Assembly (NCBI RefSeq): GCF_012767755.2
Contig: NZ_AP023189.1
Span: forward strand, 5,272,001-5,336,000
Length of the DNA stretch: 64,000 bases
Direction of reading: 5' to 3'
From: Pseudomonas tohonis
GTDB lineage: Bacteria; Pseudomonadota; Gammaproteobacteria; Pseudomonadales; Pseudomonadaceae
Under the pieces are notes generated by a model. That model made no database searches. It was not told the origin of the DNA and saw nothing but the letters and a program-made list of their open reading frames with translations. Of the stretch, positions 47,710 through 56,751 are shown piece after piece (within the stretch, counting starts at the first letter, position 1; every line of letters begins with the position of its first letter). The position numbers were made by a program, and so were the translations under genes.

Positions 47710-48804
47710 TCAGTGGGTGGAGGTCTTGAACTTGGTCCAGGCACGCATGCGGGCCCGCATGTCGCGCTGGGGGATGTCGCGGCCCGGGATCAGCCGGGCG
47801 TAGGCGGCTTCGTCGACGTAGATGTCCGGGTTGCCGCGCATGTCGGCGTCCACCATCGGTCGCGCCTTGGCGCTGGAGGTGGGGTAGCCGGTGAAGTTGC
47901 TGATGGCGGCCATGTTCTCCGGGCGCATCACGAAGTTGATGAAGGCATAGGCGTATTCCGGGTGCCGCGCATCCACGGGGATGGCCATGGTGTCCATCCA
48001 CACCGTGGTGCCCTCGCGGGGGATGCGGTACTGGAAGTCCACCGGCTTGCCCGCCGCTGCCGCCGCGCGCTGCGACTGGGTGACATCGCCGCTGTAGCCC
48101 AGGGACAGGCAGAGGTTGCCGTTGACCAGGTCGGTGACCGGCTGCGACTGGAACTTGCGGATGTACGGCTTGATCGCGCTTAGCAGCCCGGTGGCGGCCG
48201 CCAGGTCCTCGGCCCTGGCGCTGCGCGGGTCGCGGCCGAGGTAGTTGAGGACCACGGCGAGTACCTCGTCGGGCGAGTCGATCACCGAGATGCCGCAGTC
48301 GGCGAAGCGCGCGGCCAGCTCCGGCTTGAACAGCAGGTCGAGGCTGTTCACCGGCGCGTCGGCCTGGCGCTGGGCGATCATCGCGGCGTTGTAGGTGATG
48401 CCGATGGTGCCCCAGGTGTAGGGCACCACGGCGTGGCGCGAGTAGGGATAGCGCGTCTGCAGGCGCTTGAGGCCGGGCTCGATGTCGTCCAGCGCGGTGA
48501 GCCTGCTCTCGTCGAGCTTCTGCAGGGCCCCGGCGCGCATCAGCCGCTCGGCCACGGTGTCGCCGGGGAACACCAGGTCGTAGCCGCTGTTGCCGGCCAT
48601 CAGCTTGGCTTCCAGGGTCTCGCTGCCGTCCATCACGTCGTAGACGACCTGGATGCCGGTCTCGGCGGTGAAGCGGCTGAGGGTGTCCTCGGCGAAGTAG
48701 TCCGCCCAGTTGTACAGGCGCAGGATCTTCTCCTCGGCCTGGGCACTGCCGGCCAGGCAGGCCAGGGCGGCGGCGGTGACGAACAGCGATCGGAAGGCGC
48801 GCAT
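47710..48804 (-). CDS. polyamine-binding periplasmic protein (PotF/SpuD-like)
   Basis: A 364-residue exported binding protein. Signal peptide MRAFRSLFVTAAALACLAGS then AQA; mature start EEKILRLYNWADYFAEDTLS is the PotF/SpuD/SpuE signature. Further matches are YDLVFPGDTVAERLMRAGAL, YTWGTIGITYNAAMI, NLCLSLGYSGDVTQSQRAA and REGTTVWMDTMAIPVDARHP. It lies two bases after aguB and before a Tat-exported deiminase, so it probably captures agmatine, carbamoylputrescine or putrescine. No permease genes are adjacent. Confidence 0.92.
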   Translation of the reverse strand: MRAFRSLFVTAAALACLAGSAQAEEKILRLYNWADYFAEDTLSRFTAETGIQVVYDVMDGSETLEAKLMAGNSGYDLVFPGDTVAERLMRAGALQKLDESRLTALDDIEPGLKRLQTRYPYSRHAVVPYTWGTIGITYNAAMIAQRQADAPVNSLDLLFKPELAARFADCGISVIDSPDEVLAVVLNYLGRDPRSARAEDLAAATGLLSAIKPYIRKFQSQPVTDLVNGNLCLSLGYSGDVTQSQRAAAAAGKPVDFQYRIPREGTTVWMDTMAIPVDARHPEYAYAFINFVMRPENMAAISNFTGYPTSSAKARPMVDADMRGNPDIYVDEAAYARLIPGRDIPQRDMRARMRAWTKFKTSTH

Positions 48805-48806
48805 GT

Positions 48807-49718
48807 TCAGGCTCCTCGGGTGTTCTGCCAGGTGACGTGGGTGCGCTGGCCATCGAGGCCGAGCATCGGGCCGTACATCTCCGGGCGGCGGTCGCGGTAG
48901 ATACCCCAGGCGAGGCGTTCCTCGGCCATGGCGTCGAGGTCCAGCGTCTGCAACAGCACCGTGGTGCCTTCGCGGTCGGCCACGGCCAGCAACGTGCCCT
49001 TGTGGTCGCAGATGAAGGAGGAGCCGTAGAAGCTCATCTGCAATTCCGGGTCCGTGGTCGCCACCTCGCGGCCGACGCGGTTGGCCGCCACCACCGGGAG
49101 GAGGTTGGCGGCGGCGTGGCCGCGCATGGTCATCTGCCAGTGGTCGCGCGAATCCAGGCCCTGGGCGCCGGGTTCGGAGCCGATGGCGGTGGGGAACAAC
49201 AGCACCTCGGCACCCTGCAAGGCCAGGCAGCGCGCGGTCTCGGGGAACCACTGATCCCAGCATATACCCACGCCGAGGCGGCCGTGGGCGGTGTCCCAGA
49301 CGCGGAAACCGGTGTCGCCGGGGCTGAAGTATTCCTTCTCCTGGTAGCCGATGGCGTTGGGGATGTGGGTCTTGCGGTAGACGCCCAGCAGGCGTCCGTC
49401 GGCATCGGCCATGGCCAGGGAATTGAAGAAGGCGTTGCCGGCACGCTCGAACCAGCTCAGCGGCAGGACCACGCCCAGCTCCCCGGCGAGGTCGGCGAAG
49501 CGCGCCAGCACCTGGCTCTGCGCGTATTCCTCGGCCAGCGCCAGGTGCCGGTGGTTCTGCTCGATGCAGAAGTAGGGGGTGGCGAACAGCTCCTGCAGCA
49601 GGATCACCTGGGCGCCCCGGGCGGCGGCCTCGCGAACCAGGCGCTCGGCCTGGTCGAGGTTGCGCGCGAGGTTCCAGCTGCAGGGCATCTGGGTGGTGGC
49701 GACGGTCAGCTTGGCCAT
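48807..49718 (-). CDS. aguB: N-carbamoylputrescine amidase AguB
   Basis: A 303-residue nitrilase-superfamily enzyme that hydrolyses N-carbamoylputrescine to putrescine, CO2 and ammonia. Triad: Glu43 (ILLQELFATPYFC), Lys116 (YRKTHIPNAIGYQEKEYF) and Cys153 (GVGICWDQWFPETAR). TAIGSEPGAQGLDSRDHWQM is characteristic of AguB. The start ATG 49718 is one base past the aguA stop, so the two steps of agmatine degradation are encoded back to back. Confidence 0.95.
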   Translation of the reverse strand: MAKLTVATTQMPCSWNLARNLDQAERLVREAAARGAQVILLQELFATPYFCIEQNHRHLALAEEYAQSQVLARFADLAGELGVVLPLSWFERAGNAFFNSLAMADADGRLLGVYRKTHIPNAIGYQEKEYFSPGDTGFRVWDTAHGRLGVGICWDQWFPETARCLALQGAEVLLFPTAIGSEPGAQGLDSRDHWQMTMRGHAAANLLPVVAANRVGREVATTDPELQMSFYGSSFICDHKGTLLAVADREGTTVLLQTLDLDAMAEERLAWGIYRDRRPEMYGPMLGLDGQRTHVTWQNTRGA

Positions 49719-49719
49719 C

Positions 49720-50775
49720 TCACACCCCCTTGAGCGGCCAGGCCGGCTGCTGCTGGGTGATGCAGTGCACACCGCCGCCGCCGTGGGCCAGCTGGTTGAT
49801 GCGCACCGGCACCACGTCACGGCCGGGGAAGGCCAGGCGCAGGGTGGCAGCGGCCTCGTCGTCGGCATCGATGCCGTAGGCCGGCATGATGATCGCGCCG
49901 TTGGCGATGTAGAAGTTGGTGTAGGAGGCGCAGAACACCTCGGCCTCGGTGTCCACCGCGTCGCTGGCCTCGAACAGTTCGAGCATCTCGAAATGGCGGC
50001 CACGGGCATCGGTGGCCAGCTCCAGGGCACGGCGGTTCTCCCGCACCACCTCGGCGTAGACCGAGCCAGGATCGCGGGTGGCATCCACCAGCAACGCGCC
50101 GGGGCGGGCGAAGGCGCAGACACCATCGACATGGCCGTCGGTCATGTCGCCGGTGACGTGGTCCGGGTCGCCCGGCAGCCAGATGGTCTTCTTAACGCCC
50201 AGCAGGCGGGTGAAGATCGCCTCCACCTCGGCCTTGCTGATGCCCGCGTTGCGGTTGGCGTTGAGCAGCACCGACTCGGTGGTGATCAGGGTGCCGTCGC
50301 CGTCGACGTGGATGGCGCCGCCCTCGTTGCTCAGCGCGGTGCCGAAGCAGTCCAGCCCCAGGTGGTTGAGCACGCGGCGCGCCAGGCTTTCATCCAGGTC
50401 ATGGGCCGACTTGCCGCCCCAGGCGTTGAAGCGCCAGCTGACGCCCGCCACGCCCAGTTGCGGGTGGCAGACGAAGCTCGGGCCGGAGTCGCGGCACCAG
50501 CTGTCGTCAACCGCCATCGGCAGCAGCTCGACGCCCGGGCCGCAGAGGGCGCGGGCACGCTCCACGGCGCTCGGGTCCACCACCATCTTCACCGGCTCGA
50601 AGCGGCCGATGGCATTGGCGACGCGGGCGAAGTCCTCCTGCACCGCAGCCAGGGTCACGCCCCAGCCGGCTTCCCACAGCGGCTGGTTGTGCGGCCAGAC
50701 CATCCAGGTGGCGGCGTGATGGGACCATTCGGCGGGCATGACCCAGCCGCTCTGCTGCGCGTGTTGCTGCTGCAT
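49720..50775 (-). CDS. aguA: agmatine deiminase AguA (cytoplasmic)
   Basis: A 351-residue deiminase, length and sequence typical of AguA, converting agmatine to N-carbamoylputrescine and ammonia. Motifs: MPAEWSHHAATWMVWPHN at the N-terminus, VDDSWCRDSGPSFV, LSNEGGAIHVDGDGTLITTE, LPGDPDHVTGDMTDGHVDG and catalytic Cys338 in HGGGGVHCITQQQPA. No signal peptide. First gene of aguA-aguB-PotF-like-Tat deiminase; a LysR regulator is divergent, whereas P. aeruginosa uses the TetR-type AguR, so control differs here. Confidence 0.96.
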   Translation of the reverse strand: MQQQHAQQSGWVMPAEWSHHAATWMVWPHNQPLWEAGWGVTLAAVQEDFARVANAIGRFEPVKMVVDPSAVERARALCGPGVELLPMAVDDSWCRDSGPSFVCHPQLGVAGVSWRFNAWGGKSAHDLDESLARRVLNHLGLDCFGTALSNEGGAIHVDGDGTLITTESVLLNANRNAGISKAEVEAIFTRLLGVKKTIWLPGDPDHVTGDMTDGHVDGVCAFARPGALLVDATRDPGSVYAEVVRENRRALELATDARGRHFEMLELFEASDAVDTEAEVFCASYTNFYIANGAIIMPAYGIDADDEAAATLRLAFPGRDVVPVRINQLAHGGGGVHCITQQQPAWPLKGV

Positions 50776-50909
50776 GACGATTGCCTTCAGTTAAGTTTTA
50801 GTTATCACTGAAAACCGCGACTGCGGTAATGGATGCCATGCTAGGCCTGTGAAATAGGCGCAACAAACGATAGATTTTCCACACTTATGATCAGACAGGC
50901 TTATCAGAG

Positions 50910-51785
50910 ATGCTCAAGCACTGGCCCCCGCTCAACGCCCTGCGCGGCTTCGAAGCCGCCGCCCGCCTCGGCAGCTTCCACAAGGCCGCCGAAGAGCTGC
51001 ACCTCACCCAGTCGGCCATCAGCCAGCAGATCCGCAGCCTCGAAGGCTTCCTCGAACAGCCGCTGTTCCACCGCAACGGCCGCAGCGTCGCCCTCACCGA
51101 TGCCGGGCAAGACCTGCTCGGCACCACCCAGGCGCTGCTGCAGCAACTGGCCGTGGGCATCCGCCGGCTGGACCAGTACCGCAAGCCCAACCAGCTGGTG
51201 GTCAACACCAGCCCGGCCTTCGCCCGCCACTGGCTGGTGCCGCGCCTGGGCGGCTTCCGCCAGCAGCACCCGGAGGTGGACCTGTGGCTGTTCACCACCG
51301 ACGAGCCACCGGAGATGGCCACCCAGACCATCGACATCGCCGTGCGCGACGACATCACCGCCCAGGCCGAATGCAGCTTCCGCGTGCTCCACGCCGACCG
51401 CCTCTACCCCGCCTGCCACCCGGCGCTGCTGGCCACCCCGGCGGCGCAGCGCACCACCCTGCACGGCGAGCGCGAGATGGACTGGAGCCACTGGGCGCTG
51501 GAGGCGGGCATCGACGTCGGCCAGCAGAGCAGCGGGCTCAACTTCTCCGACCCCGGCCTGCTGCTGGACGCCGCCTGCGACGGCCTCGGCATCGCCCTGG
51601 TCAGCCGCTTGCTGGCGCAGAAGGCCCGCGCCGAGAAGCGCCTGCACCCCTTGGTGGAGCAGACCATCCGCGGCCCCAACTGGGCCTGGCTGATCCACCG
51701 CGACAGCGAGCTCAGCCCGCTGACGCGCAGCTTCAGCGACTGGCTGCTGGACCAACTGGCGGACGATGTGCAAGCCCTGGGCTAG
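50910..51785 (+). CDS. LysR-family regulator (GcvA-like) divergent from aguA
   Basis: A 291-residue LysR protein of the GcvA/AmpR-like group: PPLNALRGFEAAARLGSFHK, AAEELHLTQSAISQQIRSLE (HTH, residues 5-62), then an effector domain with NTSPAFARHWLVPRLGGF and ACDGLGIALVSRLLA. It is divergent from the agmatine operon across 134 bases and is its probable regulator. Confidence 0.9.
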   Translation: MLKHWPPLNALRGFEAAARLGSFHKAAEELHLTQSAISQQIRSLEGFLEQPLFHRNGRSVALTDAGQDLLGTTQALLQQLAVGIRRLDQYRKPNQLVVNTSPAFARHWLVPRLGGFRQQHPEVDLWLFTTDEPPEMATQTIDIAVRDDITAQAECSFRVLHADRLYPACHPALLATPAAQRTTLHGEREMDWSHWALEAGIDVGQQSSGLNFSDPGLLLDAACDGLGIALVSRLLAQKARAEKRLHPLVEQTIRGPNWAWLIHRDSELSPLTRSFSDWLLDQLADDVQALG

Positions 51786-52008
51786 GTGACCCTCGGTCGG
51801 ACGGAAACATTTTCTTGCATCTGCCGTTGCGGGTTTTGCCCCTCTCGTCCGTCCTGAATGTAACGCCCCTCGATTTCGAGATGCCGTTTCCCTGGTTGCA
51901 CCCGCCAGCCCCCTTGGGCCGGTGGGTGCCTTTCCATGGGCCGGGCGTGACCGTACCCGTGACCGGCCGAGGCCGGAGCCCCTGATTCCGCTACCCAGAT
52001 CGTTGCCC

Positions 52009-53187
52009 ATGTCGAAGAAGTCCCGATCGAAAACCTGGTTCCTGGTCCACAGCTGGCTGGCGTTGCCCATCTGGTTCTTCGTGTTCCTGGTGTGCATCAC
52101 CGGCACCCTCGCGGTGCTCAGCGAGGAGATCGTCTGGCTCGCCAACCCCGATGTGCGCGCCACCGCGCCCTCGGATGACGCCCAGCCGCTGGGCTACGAC
52201 CAGATACTCGCCGCCATCGCGAAGCAGGACCCCAGCGCCGACGTGGAATGGCTGGCCATGCCGGAGGAACGCCACTTCGCCCTGACCGCCGCGGTGACCT
52301 ACCCCGACACCCGCACCGCGACCCTGTACGTGAACCCCTATACGGGCCAGGTCCAGGGCAGCAGCCCGCTGTTCAACTTCCGCCAGTTCACCCGCGCCCT
52401 GCACGGCTGGTGGCTGGTGCCCTTCACCAACGGCTACAGCTGGGGCTGGTACCTGGTGTCGCTGCTGGGCCTGCCGATGCTCGCCTCGCTGGTCACCGGG
52501 CTGGTGGTCTACAAGCGCTTCTGGCGCGGCTTCCTCAAGCCGACGCTGCGCATCAACCAGGGCGCCAGGATTTTCTGGGGCGACTTCCATCGCCTGTCGG
52601 GCATCTGGTCGATCTGGTTCATCGCGGTGATCTCCATCACCGGCGTGTGGTTCCTGATCCGCGCCATCCTCGCCGACACCCACACCTCCATCTCCAGCGA
52701 AGGGCTGCCGACACTGATCCCGCGTGACGAAGTCCCCCGGGTGCAGCCCGGCCAGCCAGTGCCGCGCGTGAGCATGGACCAGGCGGTGGCCACCGCCACA
52801 CGGACCATTCCCGGCTTCGAGGTGAGCTTCGTGATGTTCTCCCCGGACGCCTACACACCGATGGAAGTGGGCGGCCGGGGCTGGTACCCGCTGATGTACC
52901 AGACCGCCGAACTCAACCCCTACACGGGTGAACTGGTGGGCTCGCGCCTGCTCGCCGACCGCACGCCGCTGGAGTTCGTCACCGAATCCATGCGCCCGCT
53001 GCACACCGGTGACTTCGGCGGCATCTGGGTGAAGATGATCTGGTTCGTCTTCGGCCTGCTGCTGAGCATGATGGTGCTCAGCGGCCTGCTCATCTGGAGC
53101 AAGCGCACGGTGATCGCCACCGCCAAGGCGATGAAACGCCAACCCCGCCCGACACCCGTCACCCCCGCCCTGGAAGCGACCGAATGA
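52009..53187 (+). CDS. PepSY-associated transmembrane protein
   Basis: A 392-residue membrane protein with about four helices. WFLVHSWLALPIWFFVFLVC near the N-terminus, LHGWWLVPFTNGYSWGWYLV, RINQGARIFWGDFHRLSGIW and MRPLHTGDFGGIWVKMIWFV form the PepSY_TM pattern with the repeated helix-histidine segments seen in iron-siderophore reductase-like proteins (His at LVHSW, ALHGW, DFHRL, PLHTG). Such proteins often sit with TonB receptors and are thought to reduce imported ferric siderophores. ATG 52009 is the family start. First of three overlapping genes. Confidence 0.88.
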   Translation: MSKKSRSKTWFLVHSWLALPIWFFVFLVCITGTLAVLSEEIVWLANPDVRATAPSDDAQPLGYDQILAAIAKQDPSADVEWLAMPEERHFALTAAVTYPDTRTATLYVNPYTGQVQGSSPLFNFRQFTRALHGWWLVPFTNGYSWGWYLVSLLGLPMLASLVTGLVVYKRFWRGFLKPTLRINQGARIFWGDFHRLSGIWSIWFIAVISITGVWFLIRAILADTHTSISSEGLPTLIPRDEVPRVQPGQPVPRVSMDQAVATATRTIPGFEVSFVMFSPDAYTPMEVGGRGWYPLMYQTAELNPYTGELVGSRLLADRTPLEFVTESMRPLHTGDFGGIWVKMIWFVFGLLLSMMVLSGLLIWSKRTVIATAKAMKRQPRPTPVTPALEATE

Positions 53188-53723
53188 GCAACGCAGCCCT
53201 GATTCCCGAGTCCCGCCTCAAGCGCCAGTGGCTGAAGTGGCGCTTCCACCTCAGCGCGCTGCTGGTGCTGGTGCCGCTGGGCTTCATGCCCGCCTACTTC
53301 CATGACGTCAGCCTCGACCGTGGCCTGCAGGGCCTGGGCGAGCGGGTGATCGGCCAGTACCCGGTCGGCCCCTGGACCGCGCGCATCGCCGAATGGGAGT
53401 TGCACGACCCGCAGCGCGACGGCAAGGCCGGCTACATGAAGGAGATCACCCTCGCCTTCTGCGCCGACTGCATCGACCAGGTGAAAGCCGCCTACCTGCG
53501 CATCGGCAAGCCACGCAGCCTGCGCGCCGCCGGCTCGCTGCTCTCCGGCAGCCCCTACCGCCTGTTCGCCGAGGTGCGCATCCCGCCGGGCACCACCGCC
53601 GACGATGCCCTGTGGCTGACGGTGGAGGGCTGGGACGGCAGCGTCCACCAGGCCTCCATCCCCCTGAAAGACGTCTCGCCGTCGATGATCGAATGGCTGG
53701 CCCGCCATGGAGACAAGCTGTGA
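53184..53723 (+). CDS. membrane-anchored protein of the PepSY operon
   Basis: A 179-residue protein with one N-terminal helix (WRFHLSALLVLVPLGFMPAY) and a soluble domain expected in the periplasm, containing LAFCADCIDQVKAAYLRIGK with a C-x-x-C pair. I do not recognise the family. It overlaps the PepSY gene by ATGA and the next gene by GTGA, so it is probably part of one complex with them. Confidence 0.8.
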   Translation: MSNAALIPESRLKRQWLKWRFHLSALLVLVPLGFMPAYFHDVSLDRGLQGLGERVIGQYPVGPWTARIAEWELHDPQRDGKAGYMKEITLAFCADCIDQVKAAYLRIGKPRSLRAAGSLLSGSPYRLFAEVRIPPGTTADDALWLTVEGWDGSVHQASIPLKDVSPSMIEWLARHGDKL

Positions 53724-54040
53724 AGCCCCTTTTCCCCGCCCTGCTGGCGAGCGCCCTGGTATTCGCCGCCCCCGTGGCCCTCGCCCACAACGCCTTCGTC
53801 GAGTGCGAGGCCGTCGATGACGGCCGGATCCGCTGCACAGGCGGCCTCTCCGACGGCAGCGCCGCCCCGGGCGTGACCCTGGACGTGATCGGCTACGACG
53901 AGCGCGTGTTGGTCAACGGCCAGCTCGGCGACGACTCGCGCTTCACCTTCCCCCGCCCGAACGGCGAGTTCTACGTCCTCCTCGACCTCGGCGCCGGCCA
54001 CACCGCCGAGCTGGACTACAAGCAGATCAAGGGGCTCTGA
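53720..54040 (+). CDS. small exported protein of the PepSY operon
   Basis: A 106-residue protein with a Sec signal peptide (KPLFPALLASALVFAAPVAL then AHNAFVECEAVDDG). The mature domain (TLDVIGYDERVLVNGQLGDD; YVLLDLGAGHTAELDYKQI) looks like a short immunoglobulin-like beta domain of the kind found in DUF4198/CopC-like proteins, with His right after cleavage as a possible metal ligand. The start is a GTG that overlaps the previous stop (GTGA), with GGAG upstream. Confidence 0.78.
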   Translation: MKPLFPALLASALVFAAPVALAHNAFVECEAVDDGRIRCTGGLSDGSAAPGVTLDVIGYDERVLVNGQLGDDSRFTFPRPNGEFYVLLDLGAGHTAELDYKQIKGL

Positions 54041-54179
54041 GAACCGTGCGCCCCTCGTAGGAGCGAGCTCTGCTCACGAAGCTTTTCGATGGCAGTTGCC
54101 TGTAACGATGCGCCCCCGGGCAGAAGCGCAAGCGGAGCGCCGGCCAGCCCACCCTACGCACCCGGCATCGCCGAGCAAC

Positions 54180-54303
54180 CGTAGGGTGGGCGACGCTTCA
54201 CCCGTCCACCAGGCGCACCCACAGGCAGCACCGCCGGTGGAGGTAAAGAGCGACCTCCACCCTACGCACAGCGTCACGCCGTAGCCCGGGCTCCGGCCCG
54301 GGG
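54180..54303. repeat. composite palindromic repeats after the TonB receptor
   Basis: GTAGGGTGGGCGACGCTTCA to CCGTCCACC is followed by GTGGAGGTAAAGAGCGACCT to CCACCCTAC (ending 54268), then a GCCCGGGCTCCGGCCCGGGG hairpin (54281-54303). The first pair is nearly identical to that at 39486-39669 but without the central insert. Confidence 0.75.
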
Positions 54304-54318
54304 CCTGCTCGGCCGCGA

Positions 54319-56751
54319 TCAATACTCCCAGCGCAGCGAAGCGGTCAGGCTGCGCGGCTCGCCGTAGAGGTCGCTGTAGATGCTGGTACTGGCGTAGTAC
54401 GCCTTGTCGAACAGGTTGTTGACGTTGAGCGTGCCGGTGAAGTGCTCGTCGAAGCGGTAACGCGCCAGCAGGTCCACCAGGGCGTAGCTGCCTTGGGAAG
54501 CCAGGGCCTTCAGGTCCCTGTTCTCGTAGCGGGTCGCGCTTTCCCAGCGCACGCCACCGCCGAGGGTGAGGCGGTTTAGGTCCCCGGTCAGGTCGTAGGT
54601 GCTGAACAGCTTCACGTTGTTCCGGGGGAAACCGACGTTCACGTCCACGCCCTGCGGGTAGTAGGTGTTCACGTGGCTGTATGCCGCCTGCACCTGCCAG
54701 CCCGGCAGCAGCTCGCCGGCGACTTCCAGTTCCAGCCCCTTGATCTTGATGTTCGCGGGGCGCACCAGCTCATTGTCGAAAGCGTCGTACAGCCCGGTGC
54801 CGACGGCGTAGTTGCTCAGCTTGGACTCGAACAGCGCGGCGCTGAGATTGAGCCGGCCGTCGTAGTACTCGCCCTTGGCCCCGACCTCGTAGCTCTCGCC
54901 CTCGGTGGGGTCCATGAAGGTGCCTTCGAGGGTCCGGCTCGATTGCGGCTTGTAGATGCTGGTGTAGCTGGCATAGACCGAGTGGTTGTCGTCCAGGTCG
55001 TAGACCAGGCCGGCATAGGGCGTGACTTCGCCGTGCTCGCGCTTCTTCAGGGAGGTCGGGTCGTAGCCGTAGTAGGCGGAGCTCTGGTCGACCTTGAAGT
55101 AGCTCAGGCGGCTGCCGAGGATCAGCGACAGGTCATCGGTGAGCGTGAAGCGGGCCGTGCTGTACGCCGCGTACTGGCGTTGGCTGTACTCCAGATCGCC
55201 AATGCGGTTGAACGGCGGCTTGGAGATGTCGCCACGCCATTGGTAGACGTCGGGAATGGCCGGGTTCCAGCCGCTGCCACTGCGATCCACCCACAGCGGG
55301 TAGGCTCCGGTGTTGCTGCGGTAGCGCATGGCGCTGGCACCGACCACCAGCTCGTGCTCGCGGCCGAACAGGCTGAAGGGGCCGGATGCGTAGGCGTCCA
55401 CCGAGTTCTGCTCGGGCTTGCTCGGCCACTTGGCGAAATACAGGTTGGTGCCCGCGCCGGTCTGCTGGTCGGGGTAACCGTTGCTGCTGAACCAGCCGTA
55501 CTCGACGTCGTTGTCGTCACGGACGTTGGTGACGGCGACCTTGGCCATCCAGTCGTTGTCGAAGCGATGCTCGTAGGTGCCGAAGATCGAGGTGCGCTGG
55601 CGATCCGCGTGGCTCCAATCGGCGGCCGAGTTGAAGGAGCGCTTGAAGTCGGTGCGCTGGCCATTGCTGTAGAACGCCGGGAAGCCGAAGTAGCCGCAGG
55701 CATCGCAGTTGCGCACCTGGTAGTCGATGCCGAAGCTGACGGTATCGCGCTCGCCGAGGTCCGCCTCGACGACGCCATAGGCCACCCGACGCTCGGTGCT
55801 GAGGCGATCGGTGAAGGAATTGGCGGTCTGGTAGGCGGCCACCAACCGGCCACGCAACGTGCCCTCCTGATTCATCGGGCCCGACACATCGAACTCGGAG
55901 CGGTAGTTGTCCCAGGAGCCGGCGCTGCCCTGGATCGAGGCCGCGAACTCGCGGGTCGGGCGCTTGCGCACCATGTTGATGGTGGCGGACGGCTGGCCGA
56001 TGCCGCTGAGCAGGCCCGTTGCGCCGCGCACGATCTCGACCCGGTCATACACGGCCATGTCGTTGGACTGGCTGCTCATCGAGGGCTCGAACACCGTCGG
56101 GATGCCGTCGACCTGGAAGTTCTCGATCTTCATGCCACGGGAAAAGATGCCCACCTCCTCGTCGGAGGAGTTGCTCTTCTTCTTGTAGAGCACGCCCGGG
56201 GCCTGGGTGAGGACGTCTTCCAGGCTGACCATCTTCTGGTCGCGGATGCGCTGGCTGGTGATCACGCTGACCGACTGCGGCGTCTCGCGCAGGGACAGCG
56301 GCAGCTTGGTCGCGGTGCGGGTCGAACCGGTGGTGTAGGAGCCGGTGCCCTCGGTGGTATCGCCCAGCAACGAGGAGGAGATGGTCGTCGCCCCCAGCTC
56401 CAGGGCGCCTTCGGCTGGCGCCGGGATCAATGACAGCGTGCCGCCGGCGGTCACCACCAGCGACAACCCACTCCCCGCCAGCGCCTGCTGCACCGCCTGC
56501 TCCGCCGTGAACTGCCCGTGCACCGCCGGGGCCCGCTTGCCGCTGATCAGCGCCGGGTCGGCGGAGAGGGTGCGGCCGCTCTCGCGGGAGATGCGCGCCA
56601 GGGTCTCGCCCAGCGGGCCGGTGGGAATGTCATAGCTGCGCACGGCAATCTGGCTGCTGCCGGATTCGGCCAGGGCCACGAGTGGCTGGCCAGCGCTGGC
56701 GAACGCGATCGCCAGGGCCAGCAGGCCAGGGCGCAGAAGGGGGGACGACAT
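54319..56751 (-). CDS. TonB-dependent siderophore receptor with N-terminal signalling domain
   Basis: An 810-residue outer-membrane receptor. Signal peptide (MSSPLLRPGLLALAIAFASA), then an STN signalling domain at about 33-112 (YDIPTGPLGETLARISRESG), a plug (SLRETPQSVSVITSQRIRDQ; SLEDVLTQAPGVLYKKKSNS) and a 22-strand barrel ending NLFDKAYYASTSIYSDLYGE then LTASLRWEY. The STN domain together with the FecR- and FecI-like genes upstream forms a cell-surface signalling system: receptor occupancy releases the sigma factor to transcribe the receptor. The siderophore is not readable; FpvA/FoxA/FiuA-type xenosiderophore uptake is likely. Confidence 0.95.
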   Translation of the reverse strand: MSSPLLRPGLLALAIAFASAGQPLVALAESGSSQIAVRSYDIPTGPLGETLARISRESGRTLSADPALISGKRAPAVHGQFTAEQAVQQALAGSGLSLVVTAGGTLSLIPAPAEGALELGATTISSSLLGDTTEGTGSYTTGSTRTATKLPLSLRETPQSVSVITSQRIRDQKMVSLEDVLTQAPGVLYKKKSNSSDEEVGIFSRGMKIENFQVDGIPTVFEPSMSSQSNDMAVYDRVEIVRGATGLLSGIGQPSATINMVRKRPTREFAASIQGSAGSWDNYRSEFDVSGPMNQEGTLRGRLVAAYQTANSFTDRLSTERRVAYGVVEADLGERDTVSFGIDYQVRNCDACGYFGFPAFYSNGQRTDFKRSFNSAADWSHADRQRTSIFGTYEHRFDNDWMAKVAVTNVRDDNDVEYGWFSSNGYPDQQTGAGTNLYFAKWPSKPEQNSVDAYASGPFSLFGREHELVVGASAMRYRSNTGAYPLWVDRSGSGWNPAIPDVYQWRGDISKPPFNRIGDLEYSQRQYAAYSTARFTLTDDLSLILGSRLSYFKVDQSSAYYGYDPTSLKKREHGEVTPYAGLVYDLDDNHSVYASYTSIYKPQSSRTLEGTFMDPTEGESYEVGAKGEYYDGRLNLSAALFESKLSNYAVGTGLYDAFDNELVRPANIKIKGLELEVAGELLPGWQVQAAYSHVNTYYPQGVDVNVGFPRNNVKLFSTYDLTGDLNRLTLGGGVRWESATRYENRDLKALASQGSYALVDLLARYRFDEHFTGTLNVNNLFDKAYYASTSIYSDLYGEPRSLTASLRWEY

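Noticed and set aside
46547..48853. A 768-codon fusion of binding protein and deiminase
   Set aside because: The upstream part is out of frame with the binding protein gene; the deiminase starts at 47674 with its Tat signal.
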